Below are positions 45,175-54,341 of a stretch of 64,000 nt of DNA, piece after piece; positions within the stretch are counted from its first letter, which is position 1, and each line of letters opens with the position of its first letter. The position numbers were made by a program, and so were the translations under genes. The stretch comes from Candidatus Merdivicinus excrementipullorum (GTDB taxonomy: Bacteria > Bacillota > Clostridia > Oscillospirales > Ruminococcaceae): assembly GCA_018716725.1 (NCBI GenBank), contig DVJP01000010.1, positions 1 to 64,000 of the forward strand, in the 5' to 3' direction. The notes below the pieces were generated by a model. The model worked only from the letters and a program-made list of their open reading frames with translations. It searched no databases and was not told the DNA's origin.

Positions 45175-46752
45175 ATGAAAAACATGATCCGCAAAGTCCA
45201 GCAAATGCCCAATCTGCCGCAGCCGTATTCGATGCGCGATTGGAGAAAAGTCGCGTTAGATTATGACCGGCTGGTGTTCGATTTCCATGCACAGGGCGAT
45301 TTTCTTCCTCTTCCCTGGATGGATGATTCCCATATTAATACGGAAAAGGACGTCATCGGCCTCCCTTCTTACATCAATTCCAAAAAGTGCAGGCAAAACG
45401 GCCGGCAGGAAGGGATTAATATTATGGCGGCTGTTTTGGGCGCTTCCGCCTGCGGCGTTGACAAATCCCATCAGAATGGTTTGGATTTTGTGGATATGCT
45501 GGAGAATTTCTTCTCGCCCAGAGAAGGGGAGCAGGTATTTCTCAATACCTTTACCAACCAGAGCGGGCATACCTTTTGGTACGAAACATACCCCAATCTG
45601 CTGATGGCCGCCATTTCCCACTTTTATCATGTGGACTGGCTGGAAGAAAAGCTGCGCCTGGCTGCGGACCGCTATGTGGCCGCTGTGGAAGCCATGGGCG
45701 GAGAAAAGGCGGATTTTTGGCATACGGCCTTCTCGTTTTCCAAAATGGAAACAACGGATAACGGGGTCTGGTGCGAGCCGGAAGCTGCCGCCGGGTACGC
45801 CTTTGTACTGTACAGCGCCTATCGCAAATTCGGAAAGGAATCTTACTTGGACGCCTGCAAAAAATCCATGGATTTTTTAGCCCGGTGTGAGAAAAATCCC
45901 TATTATGAATTGCTCCTTCCCTACGGCGTCTATGTTGCCGCCAGATTAAACCGGGAGCACGGATGCCATTATCCCATTGAAAAAATTGCAAACTGGTGCT
46001 TTGACGGCGACAGTGACTGCCGGTTTGGATGGGGCGTTATTGCAGAGCGCTGGGGAGACTATGACTGCCATGGCTTATGCGGCAGTTTGACCGACTGGGG
46101 CCAGCGCTGGGATCTGATAAACGACGCCAACAGCAGCCGGGAAGTGGATCCCGTAAAGAGCGGGTATGCCTTTGCCGGAAATACTTTTTCCATGGCTGCG
46201 GGAATCCTCTCCGCCGTCCGCTATGACCCGCGCCTTGCCCACGATGCAGGGAAGTGGTTTTTAAATGCGGCCAATGCTTCCCGGCTGTTTTATCAGAACG
46301 CGCACGGCCCCAAATCCCAATCCTGCGCCTTTTTTACGGACGACCCGGATTACTGCATCGCGTATGAGGGGCTGCGGAAATACTGGGACGGCATGAGCCC
46401 TTACGCCACAGGCGATCCGATTCGGTACAGCTGGGGCAGCATCGATTTGGGGTTATACGGTTCTTCCCACGTGGGAATGTTCGGCGCAGTCTATGGGTCC
46501 ACCGATGTGGAAGGTATTTTGTGTTTAAACTGCGGCGCCGTTGATTTTATTGATTCGGATTGCGGGGAAACCCGTTTGCTCTACAACCCTTACCCGGAAG
46601 CCAAAACGGTTCATTTAAACGGGCTGCCGCAGGGATGCTGGACAGATGCGGTTTCCGGTAAGAAGTTAGGCTGCACGCAGGATGGACAGCTTTCCGTCTC
46701 CATTCCGGAGGATGGGGCGGTGCTGGCTGTATTGGAAAAGGAGAATCCCTGA
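45175..46752 (+). CDS. Six-hairpin (alpha/alpha) barrel protein, putative glycan-degrading enzyme
   Basis: 525 residues, no signal peptide. Many aromatic and Trp-rich helical segments (for example H-T-F-W-Y-E-T-Y-P-N-L-L-M-A, G-V-W-C-E-P-E-A-A-A-G-Y-A-F, W-G-S-I-D-L-G-L-Y-G-S) suggest a six-hairpin glycosidase-like barrel, followed by a short beta C-terminal domain. I cannot assign it to a known family. Start set by GAGGTG ten bases before the ATG. It is translationally coupled to the next GH130-like gene (TGATG), which ties it to the same substrate. Confidence 0.6.
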   Translation: MKNMIRKVQQMPNLPQPYSMRDWRKVALDYDRLVFDFHAQGDFLPLPWMDDSHINTEKDVIGLPSYINSKKCRQNGRQEGINIMAAVLGASACGVDKSHQNGLDFVDMLENFFSPREGEQVFLNTFTNQSGHTFWYETYPNLLMAAISHFYHVDWLEEKLRLAADRYVAAVEAMGGEKADFWHTAFSFSKMETTDNGVWCEPEAAAGYAFVLYSAYRKFGKESYLDACKKSMDFLARCEKNPYYELLLPYGVYVAARLNREHGCHYPIEKIANWCFDGDSDCRFGWGVIAERWGDYDCHGLCGSLTDWGQRWDLINDANSSREVDPVKSGYAFAGNTFSMAAGILSAVRYDPRLAHDAGKWFLNAANASRLFYQNAHGPKSQSCAFFTDDPDYCIAYEGLRKYWDGMSPYATGDPIRYSWGSIDLGLYGSSHVGMFGAVYGSTDVEGILCLNCGAVDFIDSDCGETRLLYNPYPEAKTVHLNGLPQGCWTDAVSGKKLGCTQDGQLSVSIPEDGAVLAVLEKENP

Positions 46753-47837
46753 TGGAAATGAAACGGTTATTTAACGGCGCGCCGCTTTTTCCTTCCGGCG
46801 CAGCATGGGAAACCCGCAGCACAGCCAATTCCGGCTGCTGCCTGATCCCTCGGGGATCCCCCAGCGAGCCGGCAATTGCGGCGCTGATTGGGGAGGAGCG
46901 GCTGAACCAGCCTGATTTGGCCGGCGGCGTGGTTGTCATGCTTACCAGCGCCGCCGGAGCTTGGCCGCCTTATGAACATGCCACCTTCCGCGGCCTTTGT
47001 ATTCTGACGCCCCGGATGGAATTTGTTTGGAAAAAGGACTCCCCTGTGCTGCTCCCAACAGACGGCACGATTGATGAAAAAGGCGTGGAAGACGCGCGGC
47101 TGACCTGGGAAAATGGGATCTTTTATGCCTGGTACTGCGGGTATAACGGGAAAAACGGCCGGGCTTGCCTTGCGGTATCGGAGGATTTGATTCATTGGGA
47201 AAAGCACGCCCCATTGCCGGGCAGCATCAATTGCTGCGATAACAAGGACCATACGGCTTTCCCGGAAAAAGTCGGCGAGTATTATTACCTGCTTCACCGG
47301 CCTTGGGGGACGCCGGAGTTTCAGGAACACTATAATATGCCCATCCGGCTGGCAAGGGCCAAATCCCTTTTAGGGCCTTGGGAGGATTTAGGGGTTTTGC
47401 TGTCTCCCAGGGAAAACCCGGAACATGCCCACGATTGGCTGGGGGCCGGCGCGCCGCCTATCTCTTTGGGGGACGGCCGGTTTTTGGAACTCTATCATGC
47501 GGCCTGTTATTTGCAGGACGGATACCGGGTTTACAACTGCGCCGCGGCGATATTGGATTTGAACCGGCTGGATCCGGCCAATCCGGCGACTGCGGTGACC
47601 CACCGGCTGGAACCTCTGGCGGTTCCTTCGCCTCAATTCCCAAATGAATGCAATGAAAAATTGAGATTAGACAACTTTTTCCCCATGGGCGCTTATCGTT
47701 ACGGCGAGAATTTATATCTTGCGTATGGCGCGGGGGACAAAGTTTCCTGCGGCGCTGCGTGCAATTTTGCGGAGCTGCTGGAAGAAGTGGAAAAACACCC
47801 TGTCTGTGAAAGGAAGCAGCATGATGAAATATCCTGA
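46752..47837 (+). CDS. GH130-like beta-propeller enzyme
   Basis: 361 residues. K-G-V-E-D-A-R-L-T-W (EDxR block), H-T-A-F-P-E-K-V-G-E-Y-Y-Y-L-L-H-R-P and L-E-L-Y-H-A-A fit GH130. Its start overlaps the previous stop (TGATG) and its end overlaps the next GH130-like gene by 17 bases, so three enzymes are made as one set. Specificity not readable. Confidence 0.75.
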   Translation: MEMKRLFNGAPLFPSGAAWETRSTANSGCCLIPRGSPSEPAIAALIGEERLNQPDLAGGVVVMLTSAAGAWPPYEHATFRGLCILTPRMEFVWKKDSPVLLPTDGTIDEKGVEDARLTWENGIFYAWYCGYNGKNGRACLAVSEDLIHWEKHAPLPGSINCCDNKDHTAFPEKVGEYYYLLHRPWGTPEFQEHYNMPIRLARAKSLLGPWEDLGVLLSPRENPEHAHDWLGAGAPPISLGDGRFLELYHAACYLQDGYRVYNCAAAILDLNRLDPANPATAVTHRLEPLAVPSPQFPNECNEKLRLDNFFPMGAYRYGENLYLAYGAGDKVSCGAACNFAELLEEVEKHPVCERKQHDEIS

Positions 47838-48786
47838 CTGGGCCATCGGCCCTTTTACAAAACCCGTCGCGGAGCCAGTTCTGACCGCATCCCCCGAAGG
47901 GTTTGATTCTTGGGCGGTTTATAATCCTGCCGTTGTTTTTTGGCGGGGAAAATACTGGATGTTCTACCGTGCGGAAAGCCGTCAGGAAGCGGACACTCCC
48001 TATATGGGAACTTCCCGCATCGGGCTGGCAACCAGCATCGACGGCGTTCATTTTGAAAAATATTCCGACCATCCGGTTCTGGACGCCACCCTTCCGCTGG
48101 AACTTCCCGGCGGCTGCGAAGACCCTCGGATTTGCTTTGCCGAGGGGAAATGGCACATGCTGTACAGCGCCTATCATTATCCGGAAAACGTCTACATTTT
48201 CCATGCGGTATCCGGCGACTTGATCCATTGGGAGAAAAAGGGGAGTCTCTTAAAAAATCCGGACGGAAGCCCTCTTGCCACCAAATCTGCCGCCATTGTC
48301 TGCCGGCCCGATGGAACGGCAGCAAAAATCAAGGGAAAATACTGGCTTTACACCAATTCCCATTTGGCCTGGTCCGCTGACTTTGTAAACTGGGAAACCA
48401 AAGAACTGGACGCGGTAGGGTTTACCGGTTCTTTGAATGAGGTGTGCGTCGCGCTGACGGACTACAAAACTCCGGGACAGGATCAGATTCTTCTGTTTTT
48501 TGCCGGAAACCTGTCCAAAATTCAGAACCAGGATTATTTTTATGCCATTGGGGAAGCGCTCTTTTCTCGGGAAGATCCGGAAAAGCTGCTGGATGTCCTT
48601 CCATTCCCGGTAATCGAGGCTACACTGCCCTTTGAAAAAACAGTGGACCGGTTAGCCTGTGTGGAAGAATCCTACAAGGGAACTATTTTTTTGGATTCCG
48701 TTTTTCAAAAAGATGGGACCTGGTACGCTTATTACGGATGCGCGGATCAGTTTGTGGGTTTATCCGTTTGTGAAACAAAAGAATAA
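47821..48786 (+). CDS. GH130-like beta-propeller enzyme
   Basis: About 321 residues. V-Y-N-P-A-V-V-F-W-R-G-K-Y-W-M-F-Y-R-A, G-G-C-E-D-P-R-I-C (EDPR) and L-L-F-F-A-G-N-L are GH130-like. ATG at 47821 (followed directly by a second ATG) has AAAGGA upstream and lies inside the previous gene. Last gene before the terminator at 48824-48862. Confidence 0.78.
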   Translation: MMKYPDWAIGPFTKPVAEPVLTASPEGFDSWAVYNPAVVFWRGKYWMFYRAESRQEADTPYMGTSRIGLATSIDGVHFEKYSDHPVLDATLPLELPGGCEDPRICFAEGKWHMLYSAYHYPENVYIFHAVSGDLIHWEKKGSLLKNPDGSPLATKSAAIVCRPDGTAAKIKGKYWLYTNSHLAWSADFVNWETKELDAVGFTGSLNEVCVALTDYKTPGQDQILLFFAGNLSKIQNQDYFYAIGEALFSREDPEKLLDVLPFPVIEATLPFEKTVDRLACVEESYKGTIFLDSVFQKDGTWYAYYGCADQFVGLSVCETKE

Positions 48787-48823
48787 AGATCCGGCGCTCT
48801 TACAGGTAAGGAAATAAAGAAAG

Positions 48824-48862
48824 GCCTCTTATGACAGAACGCGCCGTTCTGCCGTAAGAGGC
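48824..48862. terminator. Bidirectional terminator between convergent operons
   Basis: A long stem starting with GCCTCTTA (48824-48831) and closing with TAAGAGGC (48855-48862), with a further paired GAACG/CGTTC core at 48836-48848. T-rich on both strands. Ends the GH130 operon and probably the LacI gene. Confidence 0.75.
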
Positions 48863-49047
48863 TTTGTTTGGTTTTGCCTTATTATGTAGAGCTGAACGCA
48901 AGATGCCAGAAGCTCAGAACTGCAAAAAGACCGCCCCTTACGCTTCTCTATCCTGGCCCAATACGGCATTTTCAGCGGGCTGCCGTCTGTTGGAAATATA
49001 AATTTGATCTTGGATGTTTCAGATGAGCGTTTCGGTATCACCGGCGG

Positions 49048-50073
49048 TCATTCCCTTAGCGTATATGGACAGACGCTGCTTCGTTCTACAATGTCTCCAT
49101 GAGGAACCAAAAGGTGTTCTGGCAGTTTATTTTTTCCAGAAATCCTGTCCAGCAAAAGCGCCATGCTTGCTTGAGCCAAGTTTTGGTTGTTGATATGAAC
49201 TGTTGTCAGTCCCGGCGTCACATATTCCGAAATCAGCATGTCGTCAATGCTGATTAAAGAAATATCTCTTGGAATATCGAACCCTTTATGCTGAAAGTAT
49301 CGCATACAGCCGATGGCGATAAGGTCGCCTGTGCAAAAAATGGCAGAGGGAAGCTTTCCGGTTTGCTCCCAACGCCGGCTGCGCTCATAGGAGATTTTAT
49401 CACTGTTAGGGGAAGACAGCATCCATTCCGGATGATACAGGCATCCGCCATCCCGCAGTGCTGATTGAAACCCCCATAAAGTCGTTTCTAGGTATTTTGG
49501 ACTGTCATATCCTAAATAGCCAATATCACGATGCCCATTATCAATCAGATATTTTGTGGCAACATATGCTGCCTGATTATAATCTGTATAGACTGATGGG
49601 ATATCTGTTTGTAACACATGTGCATCCGAGATTACAAAAGGAATATCATAGGAGGTCATCGTTTGTTGTACCGGCATAGGCGGATCACCTAAGAAAATTA
49701 CCCCGCCGGTATCGCGATGTTCAATAATCGGAGGCATCACACTTTCGTTATTGGCTGTTAAATCATAAAAGGCATATACCAGGTTATAACCGATTTTGCT
49801 GCATTCTGAAACAATTTCGTTGTTAAGTTCGACATAAAACTGACTGTGCAATTCTCCTTGGTTTTTGTTTAGCAGAACTGTAATATTATCTGATTTGTTG
49901 AATAGCAGTCTGCGGGAATTGGGGTTTGGAACATAATGATTCGCTTGGATAATCTGCCGAACCTTTTCGCGCGTGCTCTCGCTGACACCCGGACGATCGT
50001 TTAAAACGATGGATACCGTTGAAGGAGAAACACCTGCCATTTGCGCAATGGTTTTAATAGTCACTTTAGGCAT
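49048..50073 (-). CDS. LacI family transcriptional regulator of locus C
   Basis: 341 residues: N-terminal LacI helix-turn-helix (residues 4-26, T-I-K-T-I-A-Q-M-A-G-V-S-P-S-T-V-S) and a periplasmic-binding-like ligand domain. AGGAGG site before the ATG. Divergent from the dehydratase-aldolase-importer operon, which it most likely represses until the inducing sugar appears. A candidate operator overlaps its own -35 region, suggesting autoregulation. Confidence 0.92.
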   Translation of the reverse strand: MPKVTIKTIAQMAGVSPSTVSIVLNDRPGVSESTREKVRQIIQANHYVPNPNSRRLLFNKSDNITVLLNKNQGELHSQFYVELNNEIVSECSKIGYNLVYAFYDLTANNESVMPPIIEHRDTGGVIFLGDPPMPVQQTMTSYDIPFVISDAHVLQTDIPSVYTDYNQAAYVATKYLIDNGHRDIGYLGYDSPKYLETTLWGFQSALRDGGCLYHPEWMLSSPNSDKISYERSRRWEQTGKLPSAIFCTGDLIAIGCMRYFQHKGFDIPRDISLISIDDMLISEYVTPGLTTVHINNQNLAQASMALLLDRISGKNKLPEHLLVPHGDIVERSSVCPYTLRE

Positions 50074-50119
50074 AAATTTCCTCCTTATTCTTAAGAACGT
50101 ACTAAAAGCATATATTTTT

Positions 50120-50147
50120 ATTATAACTATATCGATTGAAAAATCAA
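50120..50147 (-). promoter_or_regulatory. Promoter of the lacI-type gene
   Basis: On the minus strand TTGATT (50142-50147), 16-base spacer, TATAAT (50120-50125). The -35 overlaps the first operator-like repeat. Confidence 0.65.
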
Positions 50148-50196
50148 TAGTTATTCAAAAAAATATATTTTTTTAAAATCACTATTGATATTTCAA
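50135..50196. promoter_or_regulatory. Pair of TTGA-N4-TCAA operator-like sites
   Basis: Two imperfect palindromes of the same form, TTGA-AAAA-TCAA at 50136-50147 and TTGA-TATT-TCAA at 50185-50196, each preceded by CTA on one strand and in opposite orientation. Centres are 49 bases apart. They are the best candidates for binding by the adjacent LacI-type regulator. Confidence 0.5.
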
Positions 50197-50424
50197 AATA
50201 TGTGTAGTATATTTGAAATAACAATTTAAGTAGTTTGTATAATTTTTATTCTCGCCGCTGAAATATTTTATAATTATAATGGTGCGTCTTAAAATTAAAA
50301 GCTTTTAATAATTTCTTTTAAAAGGCATTCTAACAATATGATCATTGCATTTTACCTTATCAATTTTTACAGTCCGCAACGAAAGTTAATTTATAGGACC
50401 AATTTCATAAAAAGGATGATGATC

Positions 50425-51549
50425 ATGAAAATTGTAGATGTAAGGTCGGTTATTTTAAGGCAGCCAACAGTTGAGATGATTGGTGATGGCAGTCAAGATA
50501 CCATCGTTATATTAATCGACACAGACGAAGGCATCACGGGAATTGGAGAGGTTGATTCCGCTCCGGATGTGGTAAAAAGCATAATTAATATGCCTGCTTC
50601 GCATATGGCGTGTATGGGGCTAAAAGAGCTTTTGATTGGTGAAGACCCTTTGGATGTAGAGCGGCTTTGGCGAAAAATGTATAGTAAAAGCATTTACTAT
50701 GGACGACGGAGCGCAGCGATTCATGCAATGAGCGGCATTGATCTGGCTCTTTGGGATATCATCGGGAAAAAGCTGGGAATACCGGTGGGCAAGGCCCTTG
50801 GCGGGACTTATCGCAATCGTATTCAAGCTTACTGCAGCGTATTGATGCCAGGTACGGAAGCTGAAATTGAAGAATTGGTATCAAAGCATATGAGCAAAGG
50901 CTACCAAGGAATAAAACTTGGTTGGGGCGCTCTCGGCGAAAGTTTTGAAAAGGATATACGGCTGGTAAAAGCCGCTCGAAAAGCATTGGGGCCTAATAAA
51001 AAGTTAATGATTGACATTGGTATGCGCTGGACAGACGTCAAAGGAGCGATGCGGGTCCTGCAAGCATTTGAAGAGCAGGATGTGTATTGGGTAGAGGAAC
51101 CCTTCCATCCCGATAATTTGGACGGATACGCACGTTTAAGAGCTTCTACTAACGTACATATTTCGGGAGGAGAAGAAGTCGGCACCCTCCATGAATACCG
51201 CGAATTATTGAGCAGGGGATGTGTTGACATCGTGCAGCCGGACTTAAGTCGCTGCGGAGGGCTTACAGTGGCGCGGAAATTGATCGATCTGGCGGAAGAA
51301 TACAATGCTGTTATAATCCCGCATGCATTTAAGACGAATATCCTGATGGCGGCAACGCTTCAATATATTTCTGCATTGCCAAATGCATGGTATCTCGAAT
51401 TCTGCGAGCAGGATACTATTTTACGGCAAACGTTAACTACCCCTTTATTTTCCATTGATAAGGAAGGATTTGTGGACATTCCGCAGAAATGCGGGCTGGG
51501 CGTTGAAATCAATATGGATACCGTGAGGAAATACCAGGTGGTGGGATAA
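50425..51549 (+). CDS. Enolase-superfamily sugar-acid dehydratase (mandelate racemase/MLE type)
   Basis: About 374 residues. Lys164 in G-I-K-L-G-W-G, metal ligands D197, E224 and E250, D273 in V-Q-P-D-L-S-R-C-G, and H300 in I-P-H-A-F-K-T-N are the catalytic set of sugar-acid dehydratases of this superfamily, which remove water from an aldonate to give a 2-keto-3-deoxy acid. ATG at 50425 with AAGGATGATGATC upstream; a longer start at 50338 would add a non-conserved tail. First gene of the operon; its product fits the next enzyme. Exact sugar acid unknown. Confidence 0.88.
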   Translation: MKIVDVRSVILRQPTVEMIGDGSQDTIVILIDTDEGITGIGEVDSAPDVVKSIINMPASHMACMGLKELLIGEDPLDVERLWRKMYSKSIYYGRRSAAIHAMSGIDLALWDIIGKKLGIPVGKALGGTYRNRIQAYCSVLMPGTEAEIEELVSKHMSKGYQGIKLGWGALGESFEKDIRLVKAARKALGPNKKLMIDIGMRWTDVKGAMRVLQAFEEQDVYWVEEPFHPDNLDGYARLRASTNVHISGGEEVGTLHEYRELLSRGCVDIVQPDLSRCGGLTVARKLIDLAEEYNAVIIPHAFKTNILMAATLQYISALPNAWYLEFCEQDTILRQTLTTPLFSIDKEGFVDIPQKCGLGVEINMDTVRKYQVVG

Positions 51550-52455
51550 ATGAAGCAGCCTTGCAATCTTGTGGCAGTTACGGTAACGCCTTTTAAGCAG
51601 GCATGCCACCCGGACTTCGAATTGATTGCCGGCCAGACGGAAAAATTAAGCCGGAAGGATATTGACGCAATCTTTCCCTGCGCTTCAACTGGGGAATTTG
51701 TTCGCATAAGCGCAGAGGAAAAAATTGAGATTTTGCGGACGGTTTCACAGTGCAATATCGGCCAAAAGCGATTGATTGCCGGCGCCTGCGATGCTTCTGA
51801 AGATGGAGTAATCCAATTCCTTAAGGCGGCAAAACGATATGCGTACAAAGCTTGTGTGGTTTGCCCTCCATATTATTATGGGCTTTCACAAGACGACGTG
51901 CTGCGATTTTATCAACTTGTTTGTGAGGCGGCGGAAGGAATGCCGATTATCGCCTATCATGTCCCATTTTTTACGACGGGTATCGAGCTGGACACCCTAT
52001 GCAGGTTACTTGAAATCCACAACCTGGTTGGGATTAAAGATTCTTCCGCAAATATGAAACGGATTGCGCATACCTGCAATATTGTTAGACAGGAACGGCC
52101 TGCGTTTGCAGTTTATACAGGGACGGATGATTGTCTGCTGCCGGCGCTCTGCGCAGGATGCACAGGGAGTATGACAGCCTTGGGCGCAAGTATGCCGGAT
52201 ATAATACGGGCAATTTATCAGGCGTTTTATCGGAAAGACCTGGACTGCGCCATGTCTCTGCAACAACTAATTCTGCCAATTCTGCGGGAAGCAGACCGCT
52301 TTCCATTTCCTATGGGATATAAACTGCTGGCTGAAGCTGTGGGCTGGGAGGTCGGAAATATTGAATGGGAAAAATATTCCGGCGCCCAAGATACGCTGGA
52401 AAGAATGAAAAAACTCTTACAAATCATGAAGGATGAAACTTTCTACAAGGGATGA
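51550..52455 (+). CDS. DapA/NanA-family aldolase
   Basis: 301 residues, class I aldolase TIM barrel. Schiff-base Lys163 (V-G-I-K-D-S-S), catalytic Tyr136 (I-A-Y-H-V-P), and A-S-T-G-E (46-50) in place of the usual G-T-T/S-G-E. Such enzymes cleave 2-keto-3-deoxy sugar acids or N-acetylneuraminate to pyruvate plus an aldehyde. Begins immediately after the dehydratase stop, so the two are coupled and probably sequential. Confidence 0.87.
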   Translation: MKQPCNLVAVTVTPFKQACHPDFELIAGQTEKLSRKDIDAIFPCASTGEFVRISAEEKIEILRTVSQCNIGQKRLIAGACDASEDGVIQFLKAAKRYAYKACVVCPPYYYGLSQDDVLRFYQLVCEAAEGMPIIAYHVPFFTTGIELDTLCRLLEIHNLVGIKDSSANMKRIAHTCNIVRQERPAFAVYTGTDDCLLPALCAGCTGSMTALGASMPDIIRAIYQAFYRKDLDCAMSLQQLILPILREADRFPFPMGYKLLAEAVGWEVGNIEWEKYSGAQDTLERMKKLLQIMKDETFYKG

Positions 52456-52483
52456 TTCTTGAATTGCAAAAAGGAATGACGTT

Positions 52484-53515
52484 ATGATGAAAGCTGTGGT
52501 TTGGAAAGGACCGGATCAGGTGGAATATACCGATATCCCAGAACCTGAGTGTATTCCGGGATGGGTAAAAATTCGTGTAATGGCTGTGGGACTCTGCGTA
52601 ACAGAAACCCATGTTATTGCGGGAACGTTTCATGCAGGAAATCCTCCGCATATTCTTGGGCATGAAATTTGCGGGGATGTTGTAGAACTTGGGATAGGAT
52701 GCAGACCAGAATTACTGGGGAAACGTGTGGTAGTGGAAACTTATGTGGGATGCGGGAAATGTATCTATTGCCGAACCGGCAGAAAACATCTGTGCAGTGC
52801 CGGAGAAATAGGATATCCCCCTCATGCCGGCGGAGACGCACAATTTGTGATTGTTCCAGAAACCAGCGTTCATTTTATACCGGATCAAATTTCTTATGAC
52901 GAAGGCGGTATTATGGAAGCTGCTGTTTGCCCCTTTGGCGCTCTGATGAGCGCAGGATTTACAATGGGGCAGACAATTCTGGTTCAAGGCACTGGTGTTG
53001 GAGGATTATCTTTTATTCAAGCAGCTCGAGTTGCGGGGGCAAAGAAAATTATCTGCGCCGTCCGAAATGAAGAAAAAGCGAAACAGGCGTATTTTTTCGG
53101 CGCGGATATTGTCATAGATCTTCGGACAGAAGATCTTCAAAAAAGAGTTATGAGGGAAACCGATTCTTTGGGAGTTGACGTATCCGTTGACGCCGCAGGA
53201 GCACCCGAAACAATCGAAAACGCAATTCACACTGCGGCCAATGGCGGAAAGGTAATTTTGTACGGTATCCCAGATGAGCGTTTGACCGTTTCGATTCCCA
53301 TATCTGAAGTAATTTTGCGCCAGATAACGCTGTGTGGCTATACGGGGAATGAATTTGCATGGGAGCCTTTAATTACAGCTGTTTCCAAGGGGAGCTTCAA
53401 ATTAAAGGAAATGGTTTCTCAAACATTTCCGCTCAGTAAATTTGATGAGGCGCTGTCGTTATTAAAAAATAGGCCGGTAGGTTTCATTAAAGTAGTGTTA
53501 CACCCATGGGAGTAA
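52484..53515 (+). CDS. Zinc-dependent medium-chain alcohol/sugar dehydrogenase
   Basis: 343 residues. Catalytic zinc ligands C38 and H60-E61, structural zinc C90, C93, C96, C104 (G-C-G-K-C-I-Y-C), and a Rossmann G-T-G-V-G-G-L-S. Family of sorbitol/threonine/galactitol dehydrogenases using NAD(P). May oxidise the sugar to the acid used by the dehydratase or reduce the aldehyde product. Confidence 0.9.
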   Translation: MMKAVVWKGPDQVEYTDIPEPECIPGWVKIRVMAVGLCVTETHVIAGTFHAGNPPHILGHEICGDVVELGIGCRPELLGKRVVVETYVGCGKCIYCRTGRKHLCSAGEIGYPPHAGGDAQFVIVPETSVHFIPDQISYDEGGIMEAAVCPFGALMSAGFTMGQTILVQGTGVGGLSFIQAARVAGAKKIICAVRNEEKAKQAYFFGADIVIDLRTEDLQKRVMRETDSLGVDVSVDAAGAPETIENAIHTAANGGKVILYGIPDERLTVSIPISEVILRQITLCGYTGNEFAWEPLITAVSKGSFKLKEMVSQTFPLSKFDEALSLLKNRPVGFIKVVLHPWE

Positions 53516-53586
53516 AAACAAAAAGCTTTTATTAGATTTTTTACCAAAAATATTGAAACTAATTTGTACAAGGAGGCTGTTAGCGC

Positions 53587-54291
53587 ATGAATGTACTTGC
53601 TTTTGCCGCACATCCGGACGATGTAGAAGAAATGTGTTTTGGAACTCTAATGAAATATCGGGACAAAGGCGCCAATATATTTATTGCACTGTCTACTAGT
53701 GGGAATATCGGCTCCAACCACCATGCTTCGAAAGCGGAAATTTCTGCTATTCGGGAGAAAGAGCAGTTAGAAGCAGCAAAGTTTTACGATGCGAAAGTAA
53801 AATTTCTTCGCTTCGATGATGAAGAACTGCATGATACTCCTGAAACAAGAAATGCGTTTTTAAATGCAATCCGGTGGGCAAATCCGGATGTAATCCTGAC
53901 CCATAGCCCCAAAGATACCAGCACAGACCATGCGATGACTTCCAAACTTATCACGGAAGTGCTTCTGATTGTAGGGGCGAAGCTGGTGGAAACGGAAGAA
54001 AAACCAATAGCCAAAACACCGTCTGTATTTTTCTGGGATATTCCGGGAGGCTTTTGCTTTGAACCTGAAATTTATGTAGATATCAGCGGCTATATTGAGG
54101 AAAAAATACAGGCAATTCGCTGCCACCAAAGCCAGCTTTCCTGGATGGAAAATTTTTTGTCCGATGATTACCTGGAATCAATGCGCTTACAGTCCCGTTT
54201 TCGCGGTTATCAGATTGGGTGCAAATATGCGGAAGGCTTTATCGCCTATCGCATACAGGGATTTGTAGCGGATTACCGGCTGCTTCCTTAA
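53587..54291 (+). CDS. PIG-L family zinc deacetylase
   Basis: 234 residues. A-A-H-P-D-D-V-E-E (H9, D11-D12) and a later T-H-S-P-K-D-T-S-T-D-H provide the zinc and catalytic residues of LmbE/PIG-L enzymes, which remove N-acetyl groups from GlcNAc-type sugars. Strong AAGGAGG site. In this operon it suggests the imported glycan or its breakdown product carries an N-acetyl group. Confidence 0.9.
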   Translation: MNVLAFAAHPDDVEEMCFGTLMKYRDKGANIFIALSTSGNIGSNHHASKAEISAIREKEQLEAAKFYDAKVKFLRFDDEELHDTPETRNAFLNAIRWANPDVILTHSPKDTSTDHAMTSKLITEVLLIVGAKLVETEEKPIAKTPSVFFWDIPGGFCFEPEIYVDISGYIEEKIQAIRCHQSQLSWMENFLSDDYLESMRLQSRFRGYQIGCKYAEGFIAYRIQGFVADYRLLP

Positions 54292-54341
54292 GCTGTGAAA
54301 GGGCTGCCTGGTCATTTTGTACGGAAAGAGGACAAAAAACT

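Larger units (their letters stand above)
50074..50424. other. Divergent control region of locus C
   Basis: AT-rich. Contains the LacI promoter (50120-50147) and two similar operator-like repeats (50135-50148 and 50185-50196). For the plus operon a TATAAT at 50238-50243 with TTGAAA at 50213-50218 (19-base spacer) is possible but weak, and further TATAAT hexamers lie at 50269-50280. Confidence 0.5.

Noticed and set aside
48829-49041. 70-codon minus-strand frame between the GH130 and LacI genes
   Set aside because: Runs through the terminator stem and resembles no protein family.
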